Source: Gemmatimonadota bacterium (GTDB taxonomy: Bacteria > Gemmatimonadota > Gemmatimonadetes > Palauibacterales > Palauibacteraceae). From it: a stretch of DNA of 8,846 bases. The notes below the pieces were generated by a model. The model saw only the letters and a list, made by a program, of their open reading frames with translations, searched no databases and had not been told where the DNA came from. Each line of letters begins with the position of its first letter. Position 1 is the first letter of the stretch. Of the stretch, positions 1 through 6,568 are shown in pieces. The position numbers and the translations under genes were made by a program. The stretch lies in contig JAENXO010000085.1 in assembly GCA_016649455.1 (NCBI GenBank), forward strand, positions 1-8,846. Direction: 5' to 3'.

Positions 1-975
1 AGGGCGGGTCTCTACATCAAGGACGATGACTACCGGCTGTCATTCCTGTTCGGGCACTACGTCACCCTGACGAACCTGCGGGAAGAGGACTGGGAACGGA
101 TCTTCGAGCAGCGGCTGTCTCCGTTGTACGTGTCAGTTCACGCCACGGACCCCGCAGCTCGGCTGGCAATGCTGAAGAACCCGCGCTCGGCCGAGATCGG
201 GGAGCACCTGGACCGACTCGTGGAAGGGGGGATCGGGGTCCACGCTCAGGTCGTCCTGTGTCCCGGAGTGAACGACGGAGCCATCCTGCAACGAACCATC
301 GATGACCTGTACGCGCGGGGGGAAACGATCCTGTCCCTGTCCATCGTGCCCGTCGGGCTAACGAGCTACAATCAGGATCGGGGGGTGCGACCACTGTCGG
401 CGGATGAGTGCCGGCGGACGATCGACGCGGTCGAGCGGACCCGGGCGCGAGCTGCTGCCGAGCGTGAAACGTCCTGGGCGTTCGCGGCGGATGAGCTGTT
501 CCTTCTGGCCGGGCTCGACGTACCCGGCTTCGAGTACTTCGACGACCTGGAACTCGTGGCCAACGGAGTGGGAGCCGTCTCGGATCTGCGGGATCGGATC
601 GAAACCGATCTCGACTCGCTGCCGGAGCTGACCGGCCGACGAATCGTGCTTGTAACCGGCACTTCGATGGCTACGCACCTGCGCGACCTCGGCGAACGAA
701 TCGCAGCCAGGACCGGTGCCATCGTCGAGACTGTAGGGGCGGAAAACCGGCTGTTCGGCCCCCTCGTCACAACCGCCGGGCTGCTCGGGGGTGCAGACTA
801 TCTGGAGGCGTTCGGTCCTTACGCCGAATTTGACCTGGGCCTGATATCGAGAACAGCGATCAACGATGATGACCTGTTTCTGGACGACTGGAGCCTGACC
901 GACCTGCGGGCAGCCCTGCCGGACATGGAGATATGGCCGTCGGAATACGTGACGGACGTGCTGTGCGACATGTAA
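1..975 (+). CDS. DUF512-family radical SAM protein, 5'-truncated
   Basis: The frame is open from the first base, so only the C-terminal 324 residues are seen; the N-terminus (in this family a PDZ-like segment and the radical-SAM Cys cluster) lies outside the window. The visible part starts in the typical GLYIKDDDYRLSFLFGHYV block, then SPLYVSVHATDP, QVVLCPGVNDG and SIVPVGLTSY, all characteristic of the radical-SAM core of DUF512 proteins. The DUF512 domain follows, with FAADELFLLAGLDVPG, a NGVGAV motif, a VLVTGTSMA strand, and FGPLVTTAGLLGG near the C-terminus ending in FLDDWSLTDL. The family is predicted to be an Fe-S oxidoreductase; its reaction is not established as far as I know. It overlaps der, and this neighbourhood is common for the family, which hints at a link to ribosome or translation functions. 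Family assignment is firm, function is not. Confidence 0.93.
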   Translation, partial: RAGLYIKDDDYRLSFLFGHYVTLTNLREEDWERIFEQRLSPLYVSVHATDPAARLAMLKNPRSAEIGEHLDRLVEGGIGVHAQVVLCPGVNDGAILQRTIDDLYARGETILSLSIVPVGLTSYNQDRGVRPLSADECRRTIDAVERTRARAAAERETSWAFAADELFLLAGLDVPGFEYFDDLELVANGVGAVSDLRDRIETDLDSLPELTGRRIVLVTGTSMATHLRDLGERIAARTGAIVETVGAENRLFGPLVTTAGLLGGADYLEAFGPYAEFDLGLISRTAINDDDLFLDDWSLTDLRAALPDMEIWPSEYVTDVLCDM

Positions 976-2303
976 CACTGCCGACTGTGGCGATCGTTGG
1001 CCGGCCCAACGTGGGGAAATCGACCCTGTTCAACCGCATCGTGGGCGGCCGGATCGCGATCGTCGGCGCGCAGGAGGGCGTGACGAGGGACCGCCAGTTC
1101 GCCGAGGCGGACTGGAACGGGCGCCCGTTTCTGCTGGCCGACACGGGCGGTATCCTGGACGTGGCCGAGCGACCGCTCGATCGGCAGGTCCGGGAGCAGG
1201 TACTGGCGGCGATCGACCACGCCGACGTCGTGCTCTTCGTGGTTGACGGCCGGGAAGGGCCCCACCCGGTGGACCTCCATGTAGCCGAGATCCTGCGTCG
1301 ATCGGACCGACCCGTGGTGCTTTCGGTGAACAAGCTGGATGAGCTGGCAACCGCCCTCGAGCACCACGAGTTCCATTCCCTCGGGATCGGGGACCCGGTC
1401 CCGGTGTCGGCCCAGAGCGGCAAGGGCAGCGGTGACCTGCTGGATCGGGTCGTGCAGGCCCTTCCGGAGTTCGTGCCTCCCGAAGAGGACGACGTGTCGC
1501 TGAGGCTCGCGGTGATCGGAAAGCCGAACGTCGGCAAGTCCAGCTTCGTCAACTCACTGCTCGGTGAGAATCGCGTGCTCGTACACGATGAGGCGGGAAC
1601 CACTCGCGATGCGATCGACACATGGCTCGAGCTCGACGGAGAGCAGATCTGCCTGATCGACACAGCCGGGCTCCGGCGGCGATCGAAAGTCGTGGACGAG
1701 CTTGAGTTCTACAGCAGGCTTCGGGCGGCGTCGGCCATTCAGCGGGCCGACGTGTGCATTCTCGTGGGTGACGCCCAGGCGGGCCTCACGAACCAGGACT
1801 TCCGCATCGGTGAAGAGGCCTGGGAAGCAGGGTGCGGCCTCGTCCTCGTGGTAAACAAGTGGGACCTGATCGAAGACCGGGGGCCCGACGTACTGGCCGA
1901 ATTCGAGAAGGAGCTACGGGCGCGCGCCGCCTTCCTTCGGTTCGTCCCGATCATCACCGTGTCGGCTCTGTCCGGCAAACGGGTGCGAAAGGTCGTGGAC
2001 CTCGCGAGGCAGGTGCAGGGCGAGCGGTTGAAGCGGATCCCCACCTCGGAAGTGAATCGGCTCCTGGCGGCCCTCATGGCTCGCAAGCAGCCGCCTCAGG
2101 GCGCCCGAGGGGACGTGAAGGTCTACTACGCGAGTCAGGTGTCGACCGAGCCGCCCGAGTTCGTCCTGTGGGTGAATCGGCCGAAGGAATTGAAGGACAG
2201 CTATCTCCGGTTTCTGTCGAACGGATTCCGCCGCGAGTGGGGATTCGAGGGTTCGCCGCTCCGGCTCAGACCAAGGCAACGCCGCGAGGAGCGAACCGGG
2301 TGA
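933..2303 (+). CDS. der: Ribosome biogenesis GTPase Der (EngA)
   Basis: Double-GTPase needed for 50S ribosomal subunit assembly, acting in the cytoplasm. The first G domain has GRPNVGKS (residues 23-30), the switch threonine in GVTRD (49-53), DTGG (70-73) and NKLD (133-136). The second has GKPNVGKS (196-203), GTTRD (222-226), DTAG (243-246) and NKWD (308-311). The remainder (about 370-456) fits the C-terminal KH-like domain, and the length of 456 is normal. All nucleotide-binding residues are present, so both domains should be active. The start is uncertain: ATG 933 gives about 15 residues before the usual PTVAIVGRP opening and overlaps the upstream gene by 43 bp. GTG 963 would shorten the tail and overlap by 13 bp. 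Neither has a strong Shine-Dalgarno. The overlap implies translational coupling with the DUF512 gene. Confidence 0.97.
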   Translation: MAVGIRDGRAVRHVTLPTVAIVGRPNVGKSTLFNRIVGGRIAIVGAQEGVTRDRQFAEADWNGRPFLLADTGGILDVAERPLDRQVREQVLAAIDHADVVLFVVDGREGPHPVDLHVAEILRRSDRPVVLSVNKLDELATALEHHEFHSLGIGDPVPVSAQSGKGSGDLLDRVVQALPEFVPPEEDDVSLRLAVIGKPNVGKSSFVNSLLGENRVLVHDEAGTTRDAIDTWLELDGEQICLIDTAGLRRRSKVVDELEFYSRLRAASAIQRADVCILVGDAQAGLTNQDFRIGEEAWEAGCGLVLVVNKWDLIEDRGPDVLAEFEKELRARAAFLRFVPIITVSALSGKRVRKVVDLARQVQGERLKRIPTSEVNRLLAALMARKQPPQGARGDVKVYYASQVSTEPPEFVLWVNRPKELKDSYLRFLSNGFRREWGFEGSPLRLRPRQRREERTG

Positions 2304-2331
2304 ACTTGACATCTGCCCGGAGAGACCCGCC

Positions 2332-2958
2332 GTGTCGAGCGTGATTCTGCCCTGGCTCATTCTCGCCTACCTGGTGGGTTCGTTTCCCACCGCCTGGCTC
2401 GTCGGACGAGCGATGGGCCTGGACCTGCGTCAGGAGGGAAGCGGCAATCTCGGTGGAACGAATGCGTTTCGAGTTCTGGGGGCGAAGGGTGGAATTCCGG
2501 TCGTGGCCGTCGACGTGACCAAGGGATATGTGCCTGCCGCCCTGTTCCCGCTGTGGGATGGTTCAGCACTTCCTGAGCTCGCTCTCGTGTACGGTCTCCT
2601 GGCGATCCTCGGACACGTGTGGCCCGTATGGCTCAGGTTCCAGGGTGGGAAGGGGGTCGCGACGGGAGCGGGCGTTCTGCTCGCCCTGGCGCCGCTTGCC
2701 GGCCTCGTGGGCCTGCTGATCTGGATCGGCATAGTGCTGCTGACCCGCACGGTGTCGATCGCGTCCCTTGCGGCCGCTACATCGGTTCCGTTCGTAGCCG
2801 GTTTCACCGGGGCGCCGCTAGCCACGGTCGTGTTCTGCGCCGGAGTCGCCGCCTTCGTCTGGTGGACCCATCGCTCGAATCTCGGCAGAATCGCCCGGGG
2901 CGAGGAGCTTCGCTTCGGTAACGGCAGGCAGACGCCCGCCAGGAAAGGCGACGGATGA
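2332..2958 (+). CDS. plsY: Acyl-phosphate:glycerol-3-phosphate acyltransferase PlsY
   Basis: Integral membrane enzyme that moves the acyl group of acyl-phosphate (made by PlsX, not in this window) onto sn-glycerol-3-phosphate, giving lysophosphatidic acid, the first committed step of phospholipid synthesis. The 208-residue protein carries the three conserved loops: LVGSFPTAWLVGR (14-26), GSGNLGGTN (36-44), and GHVWPVWLRF followed by GGKGVATG (94-112). A DVTKG motif sits at 61-65. Hydrophobic segments near 4-24, 56-74, 83-101, 110-138 and 145-175 fit the five-helix family fold. GTG at 2332 is chosen because GGAGAG (2319-2324) lies 7 bases upstream. It follows der by 28 bp and overlaps gpsA by ATGA. 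That places the enzyme next to the dehydrogenase that supplies its glycerol-3-phosphate. Confidence 0.96.
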   Translation: MSSVILPWLILAYLVGSFPTAWLVGRAMGLDLRQEGSGNLGGTNAFRVLGAKGGIPVVAVDVTKGYVPAALFPLWDGSALPELALVYGLLAILGHVWPVWLRFQGGKGVATGAGVLLALAPLAGLVGLLIWIGIVLLTRTVSIASLAAATSVPFVAGFTGAPLATVVFCAGVAAFVWWTHRSNLGRIARGEELRFGNGRQTPARKGDG

Positions 2959-3968
2959 GCAGGGGTAAGATCGGCGTGGTCGGTGCGGGAAGCTGGGGTA
3001 CGGCGCTGGCGGATTGTCTGGCGCGGAACGGTCACCCGGTGATCCTGTGGTCTCACGAAACGGAAGTCGCCTCCGGCATCGAATCGGAGAAACGGAACGA
3101 CGCCTACCTACCCGGAGTCGACCTGGATCCGACCCTGCGCGCCTCGAGCAACCTGCAGAAGGTGCTGGAGGGCGCCGAGATCATCGTCTCCGTCAGCCCG
3201 TCGGAATTCGTCCGGCCCGTGATGGAGAGAGCACGAGAGCACATCTCCGGACGTCCACTCCTGGTGAGTGCCTCGAAGGGCCTGGAACTCGGATCGGATC
3301 TCCGCATGAGCGAGGTGCTGCTCGAAGTTTTCGGATCGGATCTGGCCGAGGGGTGCGTCGTGCTTTCAGGACCGAGCTTCGCGGCTGAGCTGGCGCGGCG
3401 GCTCCCGACTGCGGTCACGCTCGCGTCCCGCAACGAAGACAACGCCGTGGCGGTCCAGGGCCTGTTTCAGAACGAGCACTTCCGGCTTTACACCCAGAGT
3501 GACGTGATCGGAACCGAACTCGGCGGCAGCTTGAAGAACGTAATTGCCCTGGCAGCCGGAATCAGTGACGGACTGGGGCTGGGTGACAACGCGCGGGCCG
3601 CGCTTCTCACCCGGAGCCTCGCGGAGATCAGCCGCCTCACGCACAAGCTGGGGGGTGAACCGGAAACGCTTTCCGGCCTGGCGGGAGTGGGTGACCTGAT
3701 CCTGACCTGTACGGGTGATCTGAGTCGGAATCGCACGGTCGGGCTCCAGATCGGGCGTGGTCAGAGTCTCTCGGAGGTGCTGTCCGGGATGAGATCGGTG
3801 GCGGAGGGAGTCCGCACCACGAAGGCGGCGGTCGACCTCGCTGAGAGTCATGGGGTGGAAATGCCCATCGCTGTCGCCGTATACTCCATACTGTACGAAG
3901 ATGTGGAGCCCAGACAGGCGCTTGCCCGCCTGATGGCGCGCGAGCCGAAGCCCGAACGCTGGAGTTGA
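2955..3968 (+). CDS. gpsA: NAD(P)H-dependent glycerol-3-phosphate dehydrogenase
   Basis: Cytosolic enzyme reducing dihydroxyacetone phosphate to sn-glycerol-3-phosphate, the backbone used by PlsY just upstream. The 337-residue protein has an N-terminal Rossmann motif GAGSWG (10-15), the SASKGLE block (105-111), SGPSFAAE (138-145) and the catalytic-lysine segment GGSLKNVIALAAG with Lys194. The C-terminal domain has GLAGVGDLILTCTG followed by SRNRTVG, as in the family. No key residue is missing and the length is normal. The ATG at 2955 overlaps the plsY stop (ATGA) and has AAAGG (2944-2948) 6 bases upstream, so it is probably made by coupled translation. The next gene starts 5 bp after its stop with my preferred start. 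Confidence 0.98.
   Translation: MSRGKIGVVGAGSWGTALADCLARNGHPVILWSHETEVASGIESEKRNDAYLPGVDLDPTLRASSNLQKVLEGAEIIVSVSPSEFVRPVMERAREHISGRPLLVSASKGLELGSDLRMSEVLLEVFGSDLAEGCVVLSGPSFAAELARRLPTAVTLASRNEDNAVAVQGLFQNEHFRLYTQSDVIGTELGGSLKNVIALAAGISDGLGLGDNARAALLTRSLAEISRLTHKLGGEPETLSGLAGVGDLILTCTGDLSRNRTVGLQIGRGQSLSEVLSGMRSVAEGVRTTKAAVDLAESHGVEMPIAVAVYSILYEDVEPRQALARLMAREPKPERWS
3961..3964 (+). promoter_or_regulatory. RBS deciding the MerR-type start
   Basis: GGAG lies 9 bases before GTG 3974. A longer reading from TTG 3965 would put the start immediately after this GGAG, leaving no spacer, so GTG 3974 is preferred. The site overlaps the last codons of gpsA. Confidence 0.55.
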
Positions 3969-3973
3969 GAAGA

Positions 3974-4324
3974 GTGGATCAGCGAATCGCGCCGAAAGAA
4001 TACTATTCGATTGGCGAGGTCTGCTCCCTGACAGGCCTCAAGCCGCATGTGCTCCGGTACTGGGAGACCCAGTTCTCGGCCTTACGACCGACCAAGAACC
4101 GGGCTGGCAACCGGGTATATCGACGCAAGGAAATCAAGCTCGTTCACCTGCTTCAACACCTCCTGTACAACGAGAAGTACACGATCGCGGGTGCCCGGCA
4201 TAAGCTCGACCAGCTTCGGAAGGAAGGAAAGCTGACCCGCGCCTCGCGCGTTGCCTGGGAGGCCGAGACCTTCCGACAGCTCAGACGCGAGGCGGACGCA
4301 CTCGTGGAGCTGCTGGACACGTGA
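3974..4324 (+). CDS. MerR-type HTH protein without effector domain
   Basis: Small DNA-binding protein, 116 residues from the preferred GTG. The MerR winged-helix signature is clear: YYSIGEVCSLTGLKPHVLRYWE (residues 10-31), then the wing with LRPTKNRAGNRVYRR (37-51) and the helix EIKLVHLLQHLLYNEKYTIAGARHKL (53-78). The last ~35 residues are charged and helical (RQLRREADALVELL), which would suit the dimerising coiled coil of the family. There is no ligand- or metal-binding domain and only one Cys (17), so it is not a metal sensor of the classical type. The target is unknown. Its place between gpsA and surE, translated by coupling (GTGA overlap with surE), suggests autoregulation of this operon or a constitutive, possibly nucleoid- or lipid-related, role. 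A longer version from TTG 3965 is possible. Confidence 0.88.
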   Translation: MDQRIAPKEYYSIGEVCSLTGLKPHVLRYWETQFSALRPTKNRAGNRVYRRKEIKLVHLLQHLLYNEKYTIAGARHKLDQLRKEGKLTRASRVAWEAETFRQLRREADALVELLDT

Positions 4325-5103
4325 CCACGAGCGCCGAGCCGCGGGACCGGCGGCCGCGCATTCTCTGCACCAACGATGACGGTATCCACGCTCCCGGCCT
4401 CGACCTGCTGGTCAAGGTCGCGGCACAGCTCGGCGACGTCACCGTCGTGGCGCCGGATCGTCAACAGAGCGCCACCAGTCATTCGCTCACCGTTCACCGG
4501 CCTCTGCGCGTGACCCGAATCGACGAGTCGAGCCACGTGATCGACGGGACCCCGACCGACTGCGTTCTGATCGCGGTCAACAGTCTAATGCCGAGTCCTC
4601 CGGACTTCGTGTTCTCCGGGGTGAATCACGGCCCGAATATGGGTGAGGATGTCCTGTATTCTGGAACCGTGGCTGCCGCGATGGAAGGGACGATTCTCGG
4701 CATACCGGCTGTCGCTGTTTCGTTCGCGAGCCGGGCGGAGGACCGTCTGGGCGGGTACGGCCCGACGCTGACCCGAATCCTCCAGAGCCTCGTCGATCGG
4801 CCGGACTTCCCTGACGAGACGTTCTTCAACATCAACCTGCCCGACATTCCGGCCGATGAGCTCAAGGGAGTCCGCATCACGACCCTCGGACGACGCGTCT
4901 ATTCCGATTCACTTACCCGTCGTGAAGATCCCTCCGGGCGAGAGTACTTCTGGATCGGGGGCGGAGTATCCAGCTGGACCGGACGAGAGGATTCGGACTT
5001 TCGCGCCATTCGCGCCGGATATGCATCTCTCACGCCCCTGCACCTCGATCTGACCAACTACTCGCTGATCAACGAGGTGAAGAGTTGGCCGCAGCCGGTC
5101 TGA
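4321..5103 (+). CDS. surE: 5'/3'-nucleotidase SurE
   Basis: Metal-dependent phosphatase that releases phosphate from 5'- and 3'-nucleoside monophosphates (and short polyphosphate in some members); cytoplasmic, linked to stress survival. The sequence shows the metal-binding CTNDDG (residues 16-21; Asp19 and Asp20), PDRQQSATSHS (45-55, Ser50 in the metal-site position), GTPTDCV (76-82) and SGVNHGPNMGEDVLYSGTVAAAMEG (99-123, Asn102). The 260-residue length is normal. The N-terminus has about 12 extra polar residues before the usual start of the fold. GTG 4321 overlaps the MerR stop (GTGA) with GGAG (4306-4309) 11 bases upstream. pcm starts inside its 3' end, the classical surE-pcm pairing. Confidence 0.97.
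   Translation: MTTSAEPRDRRPRILCTNDDGIHAPGLDLLVKVAAQLGDVTVVAPDRQQSATSHSLTVHRPLRVTRIDESSHVIDGTPTDCVLIAVNSLMPSPPDFVFSGVNHGPNMGEDVLYSGTVAAAMEGTILGIPAVAVSFASRAEDRLGGYGPTLTRILQSLVDRPDFPDETFFNINLPDIPADELKGVRITTLGRRVYSDSLTRREDPSGREYFWIGGGVSSWTGREDSDFRAIRAGYASLTPLHLDLTNYSLINEVKSWPQPV
5074..5077 (+). promoter_or_regulatory. RBS supporting the TTG start of pcm
   Basis: GAGG, within GAGGTGA, lies inside the surE 3' end with a 7-base spacer to TTG 5085. The good spacing supports this rare start over downstream alternatives and means that pcm translation begins before surE terminates. Confidence 0.6.
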
Positions 5104-5738
5104 GGAGCGCCTACCGCCGGTCGCGCCGGCGACTGATCGAGCGATTGGGCGGGGCAGGTATCGAAGACCTGACGGTGCTGCACGCGTTCGACAGCGTCCC
5201 CAGGCACCTGTTCGTTCCCGAGGCCGTACAGCACCGGGCGTACGAGGACGTGGCGCTACCGCTCGGGCACGGGCAGACGATTTCCCGACCCGGGGTACAC
5301 GCCCTGCACCTGCAGCTTGCCCGTCTCACCGGCTCCGAACGCGTCCTTGAGATAGGAACCGGCTCCGGATTTCAGACAGCGCTCCTGGCCTCGCTCGTGC
5401 GGGAGGTGTATTCGATCGAGGTCGTGCCGGAACTCGCGACCCTCGTCCACGACAGGCTCGTCGCTCTTGGGATCGACAACGTCGAACTGCGAATCGGTGA
5501 CGGCAGTCTGGGCTGGGAAGAGCGAGCACCGTTCGACGCGATCTTCGTCGGAGCCGCGGCCCCGGCCGTCCCCGACTCGCTTCGCAAACAGTTGGCCGAC
5601 GGCGGCCGGTTGCTGATCCCGATCGGAGCTGAGACCGGACAAAGGCTGCTGCTGATCGAACGGAGTGGCGAGAGCTGGCAGGAGAACACGGTGGAGAGCG
5701 CGCGCTTCGTGCCGCTCGTCGGAGAGGAGGGCTGGTGA
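5085..5738 (+). CDS. pcm: Protein-L-isoaspartate O-methyltransferase
   Basis: Repair enzyme that methylates abnormal L-isoaspartyl residues in aged proteins with S-adenosylmethionine, allowing return to aspartate; cytoplasmic. The 217-residue protein has VPRHLFVPE (38-46), the YEDVALPLGHGQTISRP block (53-69) and AdoMet motif I VLEIGTGSGFQTALL (87-101). Then come the acidic strand end of motif II (VYSIEVVPELA), GDGSLGW, and the FDAIFVGAAAPAVPDSL stretch with LADGGRLLIPIG. This order is diagnostic of the Pcm family. The N-terminus is arginine-rich (SAYRRSRRRLIERL), as often in bacterial Pcm. It starts with TTG, overlapping surE by 19 bp, and its stop overlaps the next start (GTGA). Confidence 0.96.
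   Translation: MAAAGLRSAYRRSRRRLIERLGGAGIEDLTVLHAFDSVPRHLFVPEAVQHRAYEDVALPLGHGQTISRPGVHALHLQLARLTGSERVLEIGTGSGFQTALLASLVREVYSIEVVPELATLVHDRLVALGIDNVELRIGDGSLGWEERAPFDAIFVGAAAPAVPDSLRKQLADGGRLLIPIGAETGQRLLLIERSGESWQENTVESARFVPLVGEEGW
5721..5730 (+). promoter_or_regulatory. RBS for the YqaA-type gene
   Basis: A strong purine stretch, GGAGAGGAGG, at the 3' end of pcm lies 4 bases (from its AGGAGG end) before GTG 5735. It favours this start over the in-frame ATG 5834, which has only weak purines upstream. Confidence 0.5.
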
Positions 5739-6433
5739 TTCATCCGGGGCAGGGGAGTGCGGCTCCCGACCGGGATGCCGGGACTGGACAGCCAGGGGCT
5801 GAATCGCAGGACATTCAGGCCGTCGAGCAGCCGATGAACTCGGGTGGGGGTCCACTCCATCGACTGTATCACTGGGTGCTCGGCTGGGCTGATCGGCCCG
5901 GAGGGACCTGGGCGCTGTTCGGCATCGCGTTTGCCGAGTCGTCGTTCTTTCCGATCCCCCCTGACGTTTTGCTGATTCCCCTGGCGCTTGGCAATGTGCG
6001 CCGCTCCCTGTGGTTCGCCCTGGTGTGCACGGCCGGATCAGTGGCTGGTGCCATGCTGGGCTACTTCATCGGCAGCTCGCTGTTCGCATCGATCGGCCAA
6101 CCGATCATCGAACTGTATGACGGAATGGAGCACTACAACGAGCTCGGGCGGCTGTTCGACGAAAACCTGCTCGTAACGCTGGGCACCGCAGGCTTTACTC
6201 CGATCCCGTTCAAAGTCTTCACGATTGCCGCCGGGGCGTTCGGCGTTTCGTTTCCGGCCTTCGTAGGCATCTCCGCGGTGAGCCGGGGAGCCCGGTTCTT
6301 CCTCGTTGCCGGCCTGATCCGCCTGTTCGGTGAGCCCATCCGCATGTTCATCGAGAAGTACTTCAACTTGCTCACGATCATTTTCGTGATCCTCCTGGTT
6401 CTCGGGTTCGTATTCATATCCGTCCTGTTCTGA
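5735..6433 (+). CDS. YqaA-type VTT/DedA-superfamily membrane protein
   Basis: Inner-membrane protein of the VTT (SNARE-associated, DedA-related) superfamily, members of which are implicated in lipid-carrier translocation and membrane homeostasis; the exact substrate of the YqaA branch is not known to me. The YqaA hallmarks are AESSFFPIPPDVLLIPLALG (67-86), the re-entrant-loop-like GTAGFTPIPFKVFTIAAGAFG (150-170) and SRGARFFLVAG (183-193). Likely membrane segments are about 59-86, 92-116, 149-170, 174-198 and 211-232. With GTG 5735 the protein carries a ~33-residue polar, Gly/Gln/Asp-rich leader with no resemblance to the family. ATG 5834 would remove it. I keep 5735 because of the GTGA coupling to pcm and the purine-rich site upstream. 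It is the last gene of the long operon. Confidence 0.9.
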   Translation: MIHPGQGSAAPDRDAGTGQPGAESQDIQAVEQPMNSGGGPLHRLYHWVLGWADRPGGTWALFGIAFAESSFFPIPPDVLLIPLALGNVRRSLWFALVCTAGSVAGAMLGYFIGSSLFASIGQPIIELYDGMEHYNELGRLFDENLLVTLGTAGFTPIPFKVFTIAAGAFGVSFPAFVGISAVSRGARFFLVAGLIRLFGEPIRMFIEKYFNLLTIIFVILLVLGFVFISVLF

Positions 6434-6442
6434 CCCGGTTCG

Positions 6443-6472
6443 TTGACGCGCCACTGTCCGGGACCGTAGGTT
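6443..6472 (+). promoter_or_regulatory. Candidate sigma-70-like promoter
   Basis: TTGACG (6443-6448) and TAGGTT (6467-6472) are separated by 18 bases in the only sizeable plus-strand gap upstream of the TPR gene. The -35 matches 5 of 6 consensus bases. The -10 keeps the key first T, A and last T. Transcription would begin near 6479, giving a leader of about 90 bases. Match by eye only; consensus promoters vary in this kind of genome. Confidence 0.35.
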
Positions 6473-6482
6473 GGAGAGTTTC

Positions 6483-6496
6483 TGTCCGGACGGACA
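6483..6496. repeat. Perfect 6-bp inverted repeat in TPR gene leader
   Basis: TGTCCG, two bases, CGGACA: a perfect dyad immediately downstream of the predicted start of transcription. The 2-base centre is too small for an RNA hairpin loop, so if it works at all it would be as a protein-binding site on DNA. Such short GC dyads also arise by chance in GC-rich DNA. Confidence 0.35.
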
Positions 6497-6568
6497 CCCG
6501 GCTCTGATCAGGTTCCGGCCCGTCAACTGATTACTTCTGCGACACTTAAGAGAAACGGTTCACCTGGA

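Noticed and set aside
358..978. 206-codon minus-strand frame opposite the DUF512 gene
   Set aside because: No recognisable domain, and the plus strand carries clear family motifs throughout.
819..1663. Long minus-strand open frames opposite der
   Set aside because: Low-complexity Arg/Ser/Pro-rich translations, no family resemblance; shadows of the der coding strand in GC-rich DNA.
5256..5872. Minus-strand frames opposite pcm and the YqaA start
   Set aside because: Composition is that of antisense shadow; no RBS and no motif.
6435..6465. Terminator after the YqaA gene (CCCGG ... CCGGG)
   Set aside because: Only a 5-bp stem with a ~20-base loop and no T-run, and it would overlap the candidate promoter.
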